DNA of 64,000 nt, taken from positions 709,700 through 773,699 of the forward strand of contig SJOL01007263.1 in the NCBI GenBank assembly GCA_004794785.1, read 5' to 3'. The notes under the pieces are model-generated. The model saw only the letters and a program-made list of their open reading frames with translations, was not told the DNA's origin and did not search any database. Each line of letters opens with the position of its first letter. Position 1 is the first letter of the stretch. This document shows, piece after piece, positions 11,400-57,600 of the stretch. The stretch is from Opisthorchis felineus (lineage: Eukaryota > Platyhelminthes > Trematoda > Opisthorchiida > Opisthorchiidae). A program made the translations under genes and the position numbers.

Positions 11400-12775
11400 T
11401 TCAGCACAATCAGCCTATCTGTTTCGGAGGGCATCCATCCCATTTTATTTCGCAACTGTGCTTCTGAACTTTATCCAATCATTTCAACGCTCCCGTGTCT
11501 ATCCTTATCTACTGGTGTTTTTCCCTCAGAATGGAAAAAATAATTCTCCTCCCATTCCCAACGTTACTCCCACTCTGAACCTAACAACTGCCTCCTGATC
11601 TCCATTGCCCCCATTTCATCCAAAGTCGTTGAGACAAACTCCATCTCCTATCTTGAAAACCACCAATATGGGTTCAGGCGCCACTGCTCCACGGTGGTTT
11701 GTTGGTTTACGTGATACACGTCTGGTTTGAAACGATTGTCGTTGCTTTCGATATATCGAAAGTATTTGACCAGGTTTACTATGCCGGCTTCTTCCCAAGC
11801 TTCCCGTGTACGAGCTATATCCAGGTCTGGAAATTTCGTGCATAGCTCGATATCGTTATCTGTCGGATCCAGAAAGTCAACGCAGGAGTTCCGGAAAGAT
11901 CTATTCTCCCAACACAGTTTCTCGGTTATGTGGACGATTTATTATCCACCATTACTCATCCTATCGGTGCCTCGGCGTACGAAGCCACTCTGTACTTCGT
12001 TCATCTTGCGCATCCCAGCGCTCCACTTCACTCCGACCGTGCTGCTCCCGGGCATGACCAGCGATGTTGCCATCAAATTTCAACTCTTACAAGTCGCATA
12101 CATCTCTTCTGGTAGCTTCCCTCTGGTCTCGACTCTTTGAATCTGCATCGGGAACAACTTATCTCGGTCCTCAAATGTTGGTTGGCTTCATTTTTGGTCA
12201 TGCAAGTACTTCAACCCTATCTTGATTCTTTGAGTATCTCAACTTCGCCTAACCCTAGAGTACTGCTGTCATGTTTGCGGTGGAGTCCCTCCCTCTCACG
12301 TATCATCTCACAACTCCCGTCAATATAAGTTTGTACACTTTAGCAATACTCCATTCAATTTTTTAAAAATCTTTTTAATCGTCATCATCATTGTCATCAT
12401 TGATGGCAACACCAGCTAAAAACACTGGTACTTTACCGTCGGAACGTGGTGGCTCTCGCTTCATTCTACAGTAATCACCTTGGAGAGTGTTCATGTTTGC
12501 CTCCTCTTCCCCTGTGTCTGTATCATTCAGTTGGGTGACACGTCTTTGCTCGTCCAGTCACCCATATTTTGTTACTGCTACGCGCTTTGGAACTGCTCTC
12601 CTCTTGTTTTCAAGAACATCCTTCCTTTGGAACTTTTTGCCTCTCTTTGTGCCTCTCCCTAACGCGTATAACTCCCAACGATTCAAAATTTCACTTAAAA
12701 TTTATCTCAATCCACCTTGGAGTGGTCAAGGGATCCCTGACCACGGATCCTTTCTTCCTCTGTAATCCACGTTGA
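11400..12775 (+). mobile_element. Degraded jockey/CR1-like LINE, RT and C-terminal region (family C)
   Basis: 5'-truncated. Reading across frames: EGIHPILFRNCASEL (about 11430), FPSEWKK, ISIAPISSKVVE, YGFRRHCSTV (about 11670), GNFVHSSIS, YVDDLLSTITHPIGAS (about 11930-11975, the segment just before the catalytic box), then DEAT-like AYEATLYFVH. The C-terminal block near 12560-12700 has SHPYFVTATRFGT and FLWNFLPLFVPL. Many frameshifts and stops. Confidence 0.8.
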
Positions 12776-12779
12776 TGGG

Positions 12780-13316
12780 AATAGCATCATGGCCCATAGT
12801 CTTCCCCAAGTAAACTTTCGTTGGATGTTGGATACGAGCTGCAAGATGATACGGTTGCCACCCCGGAAGTACGGAATATGCGTAATAAGTGTCCCGGACC
12901 CAATGAGACGTGAAAATATGCACGGAACATTCTTAGAGTGAACCGAGGTCACTGAGTCCCGTTAGTGATAAGTTATACTCTGAGGACGGCGGTCCTGTAT
13001 GACTGACCGGTTTTTGTCCGGAAATGGTCTTTATAGAGGATTCTAGTCTGCCTCAGTAGAGCGAATGAGGAAAGTAAATGACTGGTCTCTGTGAGGAAGT
13101 TCTCTTCGAGAGGATCTCACAGGCGGGATTACTGTATGCATAACTTGATGGGAATAAACGGTAGGTTGAAGGACCGGTCAGAGAGAAAAAGGAAGGAATG
13201 GGGACTATATTTCGATGCGCAGTGGAAGAAGTGTGGAGGCTGACATATCTTAAGTAGTAATTTCCCATTCCGTTGTAGTGCTCTGGTTCCGGAGGCGTTT
13301 CTTCTCTGTTGAAGCT
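12780..13316. other. Region upstream of RAD54B
   Basis: Expected to hold the RAD54B promoter and 5' UTR. No TATA box or other motif stands out. A possible acceptor (TTGTAG) lies at 13273-13278. The open - strand frames here show no homology. Confidence 0.4.
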
Positions 13317-49267
<35,951 letters not shown>

Positions 49268-49273
49268 AATAAA
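49268..49273 (+). terminator. Polyadenylation signal AATAAA of RAD54B
   Basis: AATAAA begins on the base after the TGA stop. If used, the 3' UTR would be only about 20-30 nt, as cleavage normally lies 10-30 nt downstream. No other AATAAA is close in the following 100 bases. Confidence 0.7.
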
Positions 49274-52200
49274 TCATACTTTGTATTCTTCATTCATACG
49301 TGATCTCTTGTCGCTTGGATAGAAGTTTTTTGTAAGTTGAGGCTTTGGTCACGGTACGTGAACAACATATACTTTTAATCCGGTAAGTGAGAATAATCGA
49401 TCCTTGTTAGGATTCGTCAGCAGCGCGCATCGCATCAACCTCTGGGGACCTTAGCCTAACGGTGACTATCTGAAGATCATACCATGTAACCGTGAATGAT
49501 CGATCAGCATTTGGAATTTTCCACAATAAAACAAGACCTTCATTCAATTGCGCATTTCACATCGCATTTTCCCCATGACGACTTGTCACTTGGAGGCTTC
49601 ATGCAGCCTGTGAGATTTCCAGCTTCGTGCAAATCAATAATAGGCTGTGCGTGGCGGAGGTATTTTGAAGCTTTATGTGAGATTCCGTCCTGCAGGTATA
49701 GTCCACCCATGCTGAAAAACCTAGGAGCACTCTGCAACTAATTCTTCCTTGTTAGAAATTCCCGACAATGTGAATCTCTCGAATCTCTGAAATGATTCGA
49801 ACCCGCGACCTTTCCGTTCGTAGTTAAGACGATATTATTCACCACGGGTGACTAATCGACAGTGATTAACTTGCGCTCAGATAGGGTGACGCAGTCCACT
49901 TCGCGTGATTCGATGTTGACTGATTTATCTAATGTCGACTTCTCAAATGGAAGGCCCCTACTATTTACGTGTTGCCCTTCAACACAGTATTGATGCCACT
50001 CGTAGAGAGTATTCCATATTTAGAACCCCTCAACCACCTACGAAAATGTACATCCAGCGGAAAAGTGCGAAGACCGTTTGGTAACCTACGTGCGTGTCCA
50101 TTCCAAGCTGTGTGCTATCTCATCTGGAATGACAGCGTGTAGTGGTTGGTTCCTCAATATTATCTTTGTTGCTCTGAAGGACCAATATCCCGGATAATCT
50201 GTTCGATTACTCGTCTCAAAGGCTTCGTCACAGAATATCTAATAATCTGATGCATACTTTGTCACCGAATACAATCTCCATCTCTCATGACCGCTTGGAG
50301 TTCTCGCTTCAATTGTTCTTTAACTTATTTAAACACCGCCTCCTATTCGTCAACCGCGTGACTACCCACGTGGTACCAAAAAGTCGCTCAAGACGGTACC
50401 ATGTTTATCAGCTGAAAGCCTTTACTTTTTGTTTCAGGAACTTTGCACCGGGACACCAGTTGGCAGGCAACCCTATGATAGCCTGCCCGTTATGCATTCC
50501 TAAGTGATTAATTTTTCCTATGGTTATTTGGTTGGACCAACAAGCAGTGTAATGAAGCCGCTGTAACCAGTTGATAGAGTTTCCCTCCGTAGGGCATGGG
50601 CCGCTCCCCGGGCTGTGAAAATTGAGGGGATTGGTAAAGTTTCCTTAGGGACAGTGCCCCTCAAGCAAAAAAAGACGGCATGCTCATCTATTGGTTTTAT
50701 TGCTTTTACCGCTGGCAGTTCGATGTACAAAGGCTTCTTTATTTCTTGTAAATCGGTATCAAATATATTCATTTCAACGGCACCGAACTATCATAGTTCC
50801 GTTTTTTGTAGTCCCAACATGAATGCAACGTTGCTGAATCGGTTTAGTGCATTTCCGTCAACAAAGACTTTTCATTCCTCGTTGGCGATGTTTGTATCCC
50901 GTGAACATCTACGAATTCACCCGAGAAGTATGTACGAGTCTGATTTCTAGCGGCTACGACAGTGTCTTATCAGTCAATCACGTTATCTTCAACTGAATAC
51001 GATGAATGCTACAATGAATTGTAGCTGGTATTCTCCAATGTACCTGTGTGCGTGAGGACAGCAGTACAGTTATATCCGCGAATATAGCCGTGTTTACACT
51101 AGAATCATCATAACCACCTACAGTTTTATTAAGGGGAGTATTGAACAACAGGACCCCCATCTTATATTCCAAAAGGTATTTTCGCTCTGTGAATACCGGA
51201 GCCTGAAATAAATTGCTGTTCTTTGGCTAACGGTGTCATTCTTTTCATGTTTATTTCGGGGACTTTCAGTTGTGCAAGCATCGTCCCGTGGGGTGATGTG
51301 TGTACCCTCTATTTCCGTCAGCAAATCCCAGCCCCTGATCTATCGTGTGTTTCCGATGAACAGCTTGACGATCGGAAGACATACGTAAACTGTGGTTCCG
51401 TGCAACGATCGGTCGTCAGTTTTATATAGAGGCTTACGAACCCCAATTGTACCAACCATCAAAAACAGTCTACCGCTGTTGTACCACACGAAAATGAGCT
51501 GAACGTTTGCCAATTTATCGAACGGAGGGATCTTGCGACAAGTCCAACGTACTTGCTTTGCAGGGTCCTGCAAAGGATGTAGTTGACTCTCGTCCAATCT
51601 TGACACCGCACTCAACCACGCCCTGCAGCCGAATACTCGGTTCAACAGGTTGTCCTAGTTCTTGGTGTCAAATGAAGTGGCATGAGCAACAAGTTTAAAC
51701 TGCCATCAGGGGTCGCTGCTATGGTGGAAGCAGATAATTCTCTCAGCGGAAGTTATATTGTCCAAATATATCAGGATAGACGACAAGTCGATCGTTACTC
51801 AAGTCTCAGTAAACAATGAAGACAGCCTAATTGCTGATGGCTTATAAACGGCGACACTTGGCATACACAAGGCACAGTCAGCAAGTTTTTACGAATGACC
51901 TCACGTGCGAAAGTGCATTGAAGCGACACAATGAGAAGTGGGATGGGAACAATCGACCGAAGGTTTACTGAACTCGCTTTAATATACCCAGGGACCGTAA
52001 TTTAAATGTCCATTTTTGACGTGACAAGTTTGTTGTGGGTCTTTCGTGAACAGGCCATTTAAGGTAATTGACCTTATAAAAGTCAGTTCCCCCAAAAAAC
52101 GTTCAACCTGCTTTTATTTGCGTAGCAGTAGTCAGAGGACGCATTTGTATGCTTTGACCAATAGTTTACCTGTATCATTAACTAGTTGTATTGTTTGTGC

Positions 52201-52774
52201 ACACCCTCTCACTGGCCAAACGTCTCCCCTATAAATATAAGGGAAACGAGAAACGTCACAGTTGAGATGAAAGTATTTCGAGCCTTCGGACATGACTGAA
52301 AGCTAGGAGTTTTGGACAGGTCCACAGTCCACAAACCCAAGCGAGAGTAAAACGATTATCTCCCATCGGTTCGCCTTTTTGTCAGAGCCTGTTGCCCACA
52401 ATGAAGATATATGGTGCTCCTTTTGATTTGCGCTAACTTACCCGAAACACTATACCGATCCGCATCGAAGCGTCTTTGCATCTTTCCTCATGTTATCTAG
52501 GCTAGATCTATATTTAACTGATTCTAGTCACCTGACACTCCAGTATGTTGTGAATATTTAATTATCTTGACTCCCATTCACGGACTTTCTCTGCACTCGG
52601 AACTTGTCAACCTGCGACTGATCTCCGTGCGTTTCATTCTGTCTGCACGCCATTGTCTAGTTTAAATTTCTAGATATGCGCAGTTTTCGTGTCCTCTGCG
52701 AATCTACCGTAGTTAGACCGGAAATAATTCGGCTCCAGTTTTATCAAAAAATGCTCCCGTGAGGATTTCGTAGA
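49274..52774. other. Convergent intergenic region between RAD54B and the GPCR gene
   Basis: Holds the tRNA-like SINE fragment at 49760-49865 and two - strand frames (50772-50524, 51645-51340) of unclear status. The first has protein-like composition (LPAVKAIKPIDEHAVFFCL) but no recognised domain and no second exon. Confidence 0.5.
49760..49865 (-). repeat. tRNA-like SINE fragment of a second type
   Basis: The complement has GTGGTGAATAATATCGTCTT, then AACTACGAACGGAAAGGTCG and CGGGTTCGAATC (B box). It has tRNA-like spacing between A and B boxes but no complete cloverleaf, so it is not called as a tRNA. Confidence 0.5.
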
Positions 52775-52780
52775 TTTATT
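52775..52780 (-). terminator. Polyadenylation signal AATAAA of the GPCR gene
   Basis: The complement reads AATAAA about 15 nt after the stop codon at 52796. This implies another very short 3' UTR, as in RAD54B. Confidence 0.6.
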
Positions 52781-52795
52781 TTTTTGAAAACTATT

Positions 52796-53408
52796 CTACA
52801 AGGAATATAGTTTATGGAACTTAATTTTGGGTGAGGAAGTAAAAAAAGTATTGTCCGTTTTTTTTGAATCTACATGAAAGTTCGGTTCAACTTTGGATGA
52901 ATACTTCTGCGTCTTGTCTAGTTTCCGTGGATTTGGACCTGTGGCGTTGTTCAACTTAGTGATTTGATTCTGTTCAGGTCGCAGTTTGACGTCTGTGTTC
53001 TCTCGGTCCCGTCTACGATATTCTTTGACAATAATTGGTTCAGCTACCGAATCAGTAACTTTAGTCTTGTTCTCAACCTTAATCGTTCTTCGTTCGTCTT
53101 TGATTAGGTGAAGTCTCTGTGTGCCGAAAGACCTGTTTCCCTGATTTAATGGAGCAGATCGACGTAGTAGACAAATGATTTTCTCTCTGTAGACAAGCAG
53201 CTCCCGCCGGAACGGTGTCATGGTGTATGAGAGAATGATGGCGCAAACGATGGTGTTGACGGCCCCAAGACAACGGAGCATGAATTCAATTGCTTCCAGG
53301 GACGATTCGTATTTTTGTAGACGGGTTGCTTGATTTCTGTTAATGAGTGCGTTTTGTCCGTGGAATTCCGATTCATCTACGCCCAGCTCATTTCGTATAT
53401 TTGGTACC
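52796..53408 (-). CDS. GPCR exon 2: TM7 and cytoplasmic tail
   Basis: The reading frame from the acceptor TTTACAG (exon start 53408 on the complement) is open to a stop at 52796-52798. After about 40 residues (a long third extracellular loop) comes the hydrophobic [20 protein letters not shown], which has the position and shape of TM7 followed by helix 8. The tail of about 135 residues is Lys/Arg-rich (KKTDN, KIKFHK). An alternative acceptor (GCGTAG, about 53386) would match the phase-1 donor of exon 1; a missing small exon is also possible. Confidence 0.72.
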
Positions 53409-56404
53409 CTGTAAAGTCGGTCATCTGTTGTTGGGGTAGAAAAAGTGTCGAAATTAATATAAGTTGATGAAGACTACAAGCATATAGTGGTGAGCAAGTC
53501 TATTGGTGATCCATATTAAAAGCCCTACAGAATCCACATAGAATATTACTCACAGCCCGACTTGTCTTTTCCCACAGAGACCTCATGGCTTAATGCCACC
53601 GTGACAGTAGCCGCGACGAAGTAGCAACACTCTCCTGTTGCTGAATCTCAACTATCACTACCGCAAGATGTTCATTGTGGCCTTGGTCGATGACCGTAAT
53701 TTTGTGTTGACACACTAGGTTCGTGCTACTCATAAGGTTGCTTAAAGCACCACAGCCCAAGACCAGTTTCGGTCTTCCTGGAGTTCACCAGGTAGGCGCA
53801 GTCCCCGAGTTTCCTTCAACCTTATGTTCTACTTGAACCCAAATTGCACGAAAGTCGACCTATAGGTTCGTACTGACTTTCAATGGGCTCATTCACACTA
53901 ACGATGGAGCGTACGGGTTTCCGTCGGTCGAAATCTTGATACGTGCTAGTGGTGTAGATGGGTGGGGCAACATTCCTGTGTGGTTGTTTATAACTGCTGA
54001 CACAGTCCGCAACCACTGTTACGTTACGGTAAACGTAAGGACGATCGTGGGATTAAGAATAATAATGTTGTTCGCGTAAACCACTGATGTTACGGCAGAG
54101 TTAGAGAGACTGATTCGTGGGAAAAGTGAATCGATGCGACGTATGTGTGCCAAAACTCATTGAGATTTCCAGCGGACAAAGAACGAAGAGTCAAAATGTG
54201 ATTCACTACGCTGGAGCTGCAGTCAACCATGGTGGCGCGAGCGCATATTGGATAGTTGCTACAGTGCTCAGAAAAACGGCACCATAGACTTATACTGTTT
54301 CGCTACAATGTTCGTTACAGCCATCCAAGATGGCCGGCGCACCTTAAGTTCACGGAAATGGATGCAGTGGTAGCAACTGTGAAGGAGATATTGCACAGTG
54401 AAACTGCCCTAGTTTCACGAGGGATGATCGAGGTGGTGACTATCTGGACACATCGTAAGTAAGCTAAGCTTAAAACAAGTATGAAAGGAAGCCACAGAAA
54501 TTACTCAGTAGTCTTCTGAGAACCACATATTCGGTCTCATAAAGGAGTCAAGATTGCAAGTTCGCAAACTAAATAAAAGTAGTCCCTATCGAGAGAATAT
54601 TGTAAAAATTGTAAGCAATAAAGCAGCTGTTTCTACTTTTGTGTGCCTTCTGTGAACTCATCTCACGAAATCCCCATTTGTCGTTTAGTTTAGATAAAAT
54701 CACTTGGTCTACCGCTCGTGGTCGAACACCGCTTTTTATCTACTAGCCAGGATGTTGCGAGTTTGTTAGATGCGCACTGTGTTCCAGTAAGGATGAACAT
54801 GCTTCCAGTGCTTCTCGGCTTTTGAAAATAGATGCCTTCTTTTACAGGACGAAATCTCCCTTGGAAACTCCCAAATCTGCTCACACTACCAACAAACTAC
54901 ATAAAAAAATAGGTTATGTCAAAATTTGACCCTTTCATAATATCGTCATCTTTCTCCGTCATTGTTTCTCACAAAATAACTAGGGATAAAGTCATAAAGA
55001 GGATGAACTGTATTTGTGAAGGATAAACATTCTTTTCTTTCTCTAGATTTTCTCAACAGTTGTTTACAATTCCCCATATCTTCCTGCAGGACGCTCAACC
55101 AACTAGTTATTGAGGTTGACAAGTTCTGTCTCATGTATATTAGCGCGGAATTTTTGATTTTCTTTAGCTTTGACAGTCACATGTTGGGCAGATAATCACT
55201 CTCTGAAAGACAACGAGAACAACCTTCATTCAGTATGCAAGTATCTCGCTTAACAACTTAAGACAACTTCCCCTGTTGATTGTTTCTTTGGCCACAACTT
55301 CAATTTAACTAGAATATATATATATGGGAGATGGAGAGCGGAACCAATGAGTTTCACTAACTTACTTGAAAATAACGCGTACTTTATGAGGTAGTAGAAA
55401 CATCTTGGTAGAATGAAAATGCCCGTTGTCAAGACCACCATCGCAAAAGCCCGTATTGTTTCCATGATTAAATCCAAGTTTATCCACCGATTGGCGACAG
55501 AGCAGCTTACTTGCGTCATCTGATCCCGATCATTCTGTTGGATTCTACTGGCCCAATATTGCGTCACTGCTTTGGCTTTTTTCAGGTTCCGTCGCCTCAC
55601 GTCTGAACAAATCAAACTGAAGATACCAGCTATGGTGCATGCCAAGCACGGGAGTACATCGCCCCATAAATGATCCATAATCGGCCACACATAATACAGA
55701 AAAAGAGGACTAAGTGTGGAGGTTTGGGAATACCCACATTGGTAAATGTTCTGCACCGGCCTTCCATGTAGCTGAGTGATATCTGATGGGGACAAGTCAA
55801 ACGTCCATAGAAACTGACTGTCAAGGATGATTGCGAGAATTGCAGCCAGCAAAGCAACATTCTGTGTCCATTCAGAACGAAAACGAATCCAAAATCGAAC
55901 GGGTTTGGCTGACCATTGACATAGATCTATGGACAAGCCGATTAGCAAGGCCGATTGAAGATGCCGCACCGCACTATGGCCCATGGACAAGAGTTGACAT
56001 GAAGATCTGCTCACAAACTGCATTGCTGTGAAAAGGCGGATGCCTCCATAGGCTTCAACTAAATAGTCTGTACCACGAGCCAGTAAATCCAGCTGATCGA
56101 AAATTGATAGGTACACAAAGTATATTGCTATTGGTAATTTTCGGAATGATAGCTTGTAACTGACCCGCAGAATGAATATGTTGGAAATACAGGCCAAAAG
56201 AAGCAAGAACGGGATGATGATCTTGGCCGCAGTATTTAAAGGCAGCCGGTGATATTCAAGTAGGTATACCGTTGAAAGGTTGGCCAGTTTGGGTGACCGA
56301 CCAAGCCGGACTGGACCGAGAAACGTTCCACGAATCGGGTCGCCTTCTGACAAATGTCGGACCAGGGTGAGCTCCTCAGGATTTTCGTCTGGTGCTTGAC
56401 TCAC
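52796..56404 (-). CDS. Rhodopsin-like G protein-coupled receptor, divergent flatworm type (full gene)
   Basis: Two exons on the - strand: 56404 to about 55366 (TM1-TM6) and about 53408 to 52796 (TM7 and tail), around 540 residues. It is predicted to be a plasma-membrane receptor signalling through G proteins; the ligand is unknown. The seven-TM layout, the paired extracellular cysteines (C136 before TM3 and C223 in loop 2), the Pro in TM6 and the Asn in TM7 support class A. The DRY motif is degenerate (S-I-D-L-C) and NPxxY is replaced by an N...ILSY pattern. Flatworms have orphan rhodopsin-like families with such degenerate motifs (for example PROF1), but membership cannot be shown here. An upstream exon encoding more N-terminus is possible. 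It is convergent with RAD54B. Confidence 0.8.
53728..53852 (+). repeat. Foldback-like dispersed repeat, copy d (single arm)
   Basis: CTACTCATAAGGTTGCTTAA, GGTAGGCGCAGTCCCCGAGT, CAACCTTATGTTCTACTTGA and ACCCAAATTG, then breaks off. It lies in the GPCR intron. Confidence 0.65.
54805..54895 (+). repeat. Dispersed repeat with CAGTGCTTCTCGGCTTTT, copy 2
   Basis: CAGTGCTTCTCGGCTTTT, TTACAGGACGAAATCTCC and CTGCTCACACTACCAAC. A weaker relative (ACAGGACGAAATATC) is at 41000-41015. Confidence 0.55.
55366..56404 (-). CDS. GPCR exon 1: N-terminus and TM1-TM6
   Basis: Open from ATG at 56404 (complement). Residues 1-60 form the N-terminal region with an N-glycosylation site (NLS, residue 42). Hydrophobic segments: about 61-83 (TM1), 91-110 (TM2), 141-160 (TM3, ending SID where DRY would be), 182-200 (TM4), 235-266 (TM5) and 318-343 (TM6, [10 protein letters not shown]). 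A strong donor, CAA/GTAAGT, ends the exon at 55366 in phase 1. An earlier donor, AA/GTACGC (exon end 55383, phase 2), fits the apparent acceptor of the next exon better. The open frame runs past both to 55250, where it would end in a non-family tail. Confidence 0.85.
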
Positions 56405-56789
56405 GAAATGACTGGGATATCTGGTCCATTCTCCTTCGGGAGCAGAAGCTTCGGAACAAAAAAATACACAAATCCAATCAGGTTTTGGTGGCTAGATCGA
56501 ATGTATCAAACCATACAGATGGTTCTCCCTGTAGTCCATCATCTGTTGGACTGTAGTGTATCATCAGTTGGGTCACAAGAATTTATCAACTTGATGGTGT
56601 GTGGTCGAAGATTACTCAGACAAACTGGATGAGCTGTACGTCAACACAAACCCTATTTCGGTTTTTTAACCAACATATTACTAGCATTTGACCACGAGCA
56701 CTGTGTGCGAGGTTTTTAAACACCAAGATTTGGTCGTAGTTTTTTCTAAATTTGGGATTCTATAAAATGGTTTGAACATTTCTGCTAAT

Positions 56790-57055
56790 TGTTCGGTTGC
56801 CTTTTAGACCATTCAGTAGTTGAGCCTTCATCTGCTGGCCGAGTAAAGGTCTGAGTTCACAGACTCTGAATGACTGGTTGACTGACTGTTATTCATCTTA
56901 TCGACCACCTCGATGTTCTTCGTGTGTCTATATGGTCCAGTTGTTTGATGAAGCTGTTCTTATCCTCTGTCTACATTGTGCATTTCTGTTGCTCTTGATT
57001 TCCGTGAACGTTATCCTCCTGCGCTAGTCGAAACTATACTTTACTATTCTACAGA
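56790..57055 (+). repeat. Direct repeat unit 1
   Basis: Landmarks shared with 57330-57600: CGGTTGCCTTTTAGACCATT, CTGAATGACTGGTTGACTGA-like, a TATGGTCCA/TGTGGCCAT block and CTGCGCTAGTCGAAACTATA. Divergence is substantial. Confidence 0.5.
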
Positions 57056-57329
57056 GGAAAATGTTGGTAGCTCAGGTAGCGTAGATGGTCGTTGGCTTGT
57101 TCGCTGAGCTGGGCAATTTGATTACACAATCCTATTTGATTGATTCGTACTTTACAATCACTGGTAGTTGTTGCACTGTTCCTGGTCAGAGCCCAGATTG
57201 ATATACATCCGCCGCACTTCAACTCGACATAGTTCGAAACACCTAAGTTTTCAGCTTAGATGGAAGTTATTCGTTTGTCCTAACACGCTAACTAGGCTTG
57301 TTAAACAGTTTTAACTTACTATCTTTTTG

Positions 57330-57600
57330 TAGGCTATTTGGTTGCCTATTAGATCATCCGCCAGTCAGTTTACCGGATGACTGACTTTCCAAATTCTGAG
57401 TGGCTAACTAACCGGTTATCACTGGCCCAATCCTAGAAACCGCGGACCACTTCAAAGTGCCTTGTGTGGCCATATAAACACACCCTAATGGAATTAGTTC
57501 TGTTTTGCTATTCATCCTCCGCATTTTTGTGCACCTCCGTTTCCATTGTTTTACCTGCGCTAGTCAGCAGTATACTTTGCTGCAGTTGTTGGTTGACGAA
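57330..57600 (+). repeat. Direct repeat unit 2
   Basis: TTGGTTGCCTATTAGATCAT, CTGAGTGGCTAACTAACCGG and CTGCGCTAGTCAGCAGTATA, in the same order as unit 1. Confidence 0.5.

Larger units (their letters stand above)
53409..55365 (-). other. GPCR intron (about 2 kb)
   Basis: Contains a copy of the foldback-like repeat (53728-53852) and a repeat shared with 36325-36415 (54805-54895). No further coding exon was recognised, although a short one could be hidden because the splice phases of the two exons can be reconciled only by choosing the weaker donor or the weaker acceptor. Confidence 0.6.

Noticed and set aside
13250..13280. Spliced-leader acceptor for RAD54B
   Set aside because: A TTGTAG site exists, but the sequence cannot tell trans-splicing from a UTR intron or chance.
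13278..13316. Upstream in-frame ATG giving a 13-residue longer RAD54B
   Set aside because: The extension (MLWFRRRFFSVEA) has no counterpart, while ATG at 13317 gives the MRRSAAPS start seen in RAD54B. A possible acceptor at 13278 also overlaps the upstream ATG.
49760..49865. True tRNA gene on the - strand
   Set aside because: Only T-arm and A/B-box-like segments are present; no acceptor stem or full cloverleaf could be drawn. A SINE origin is more likely.
50524..50772. 82-codon - strand frame with protein-like composition
   Set aside because: No homology recognised, no matching second exon or poly(A) signal, and the opposite strand is equally open.
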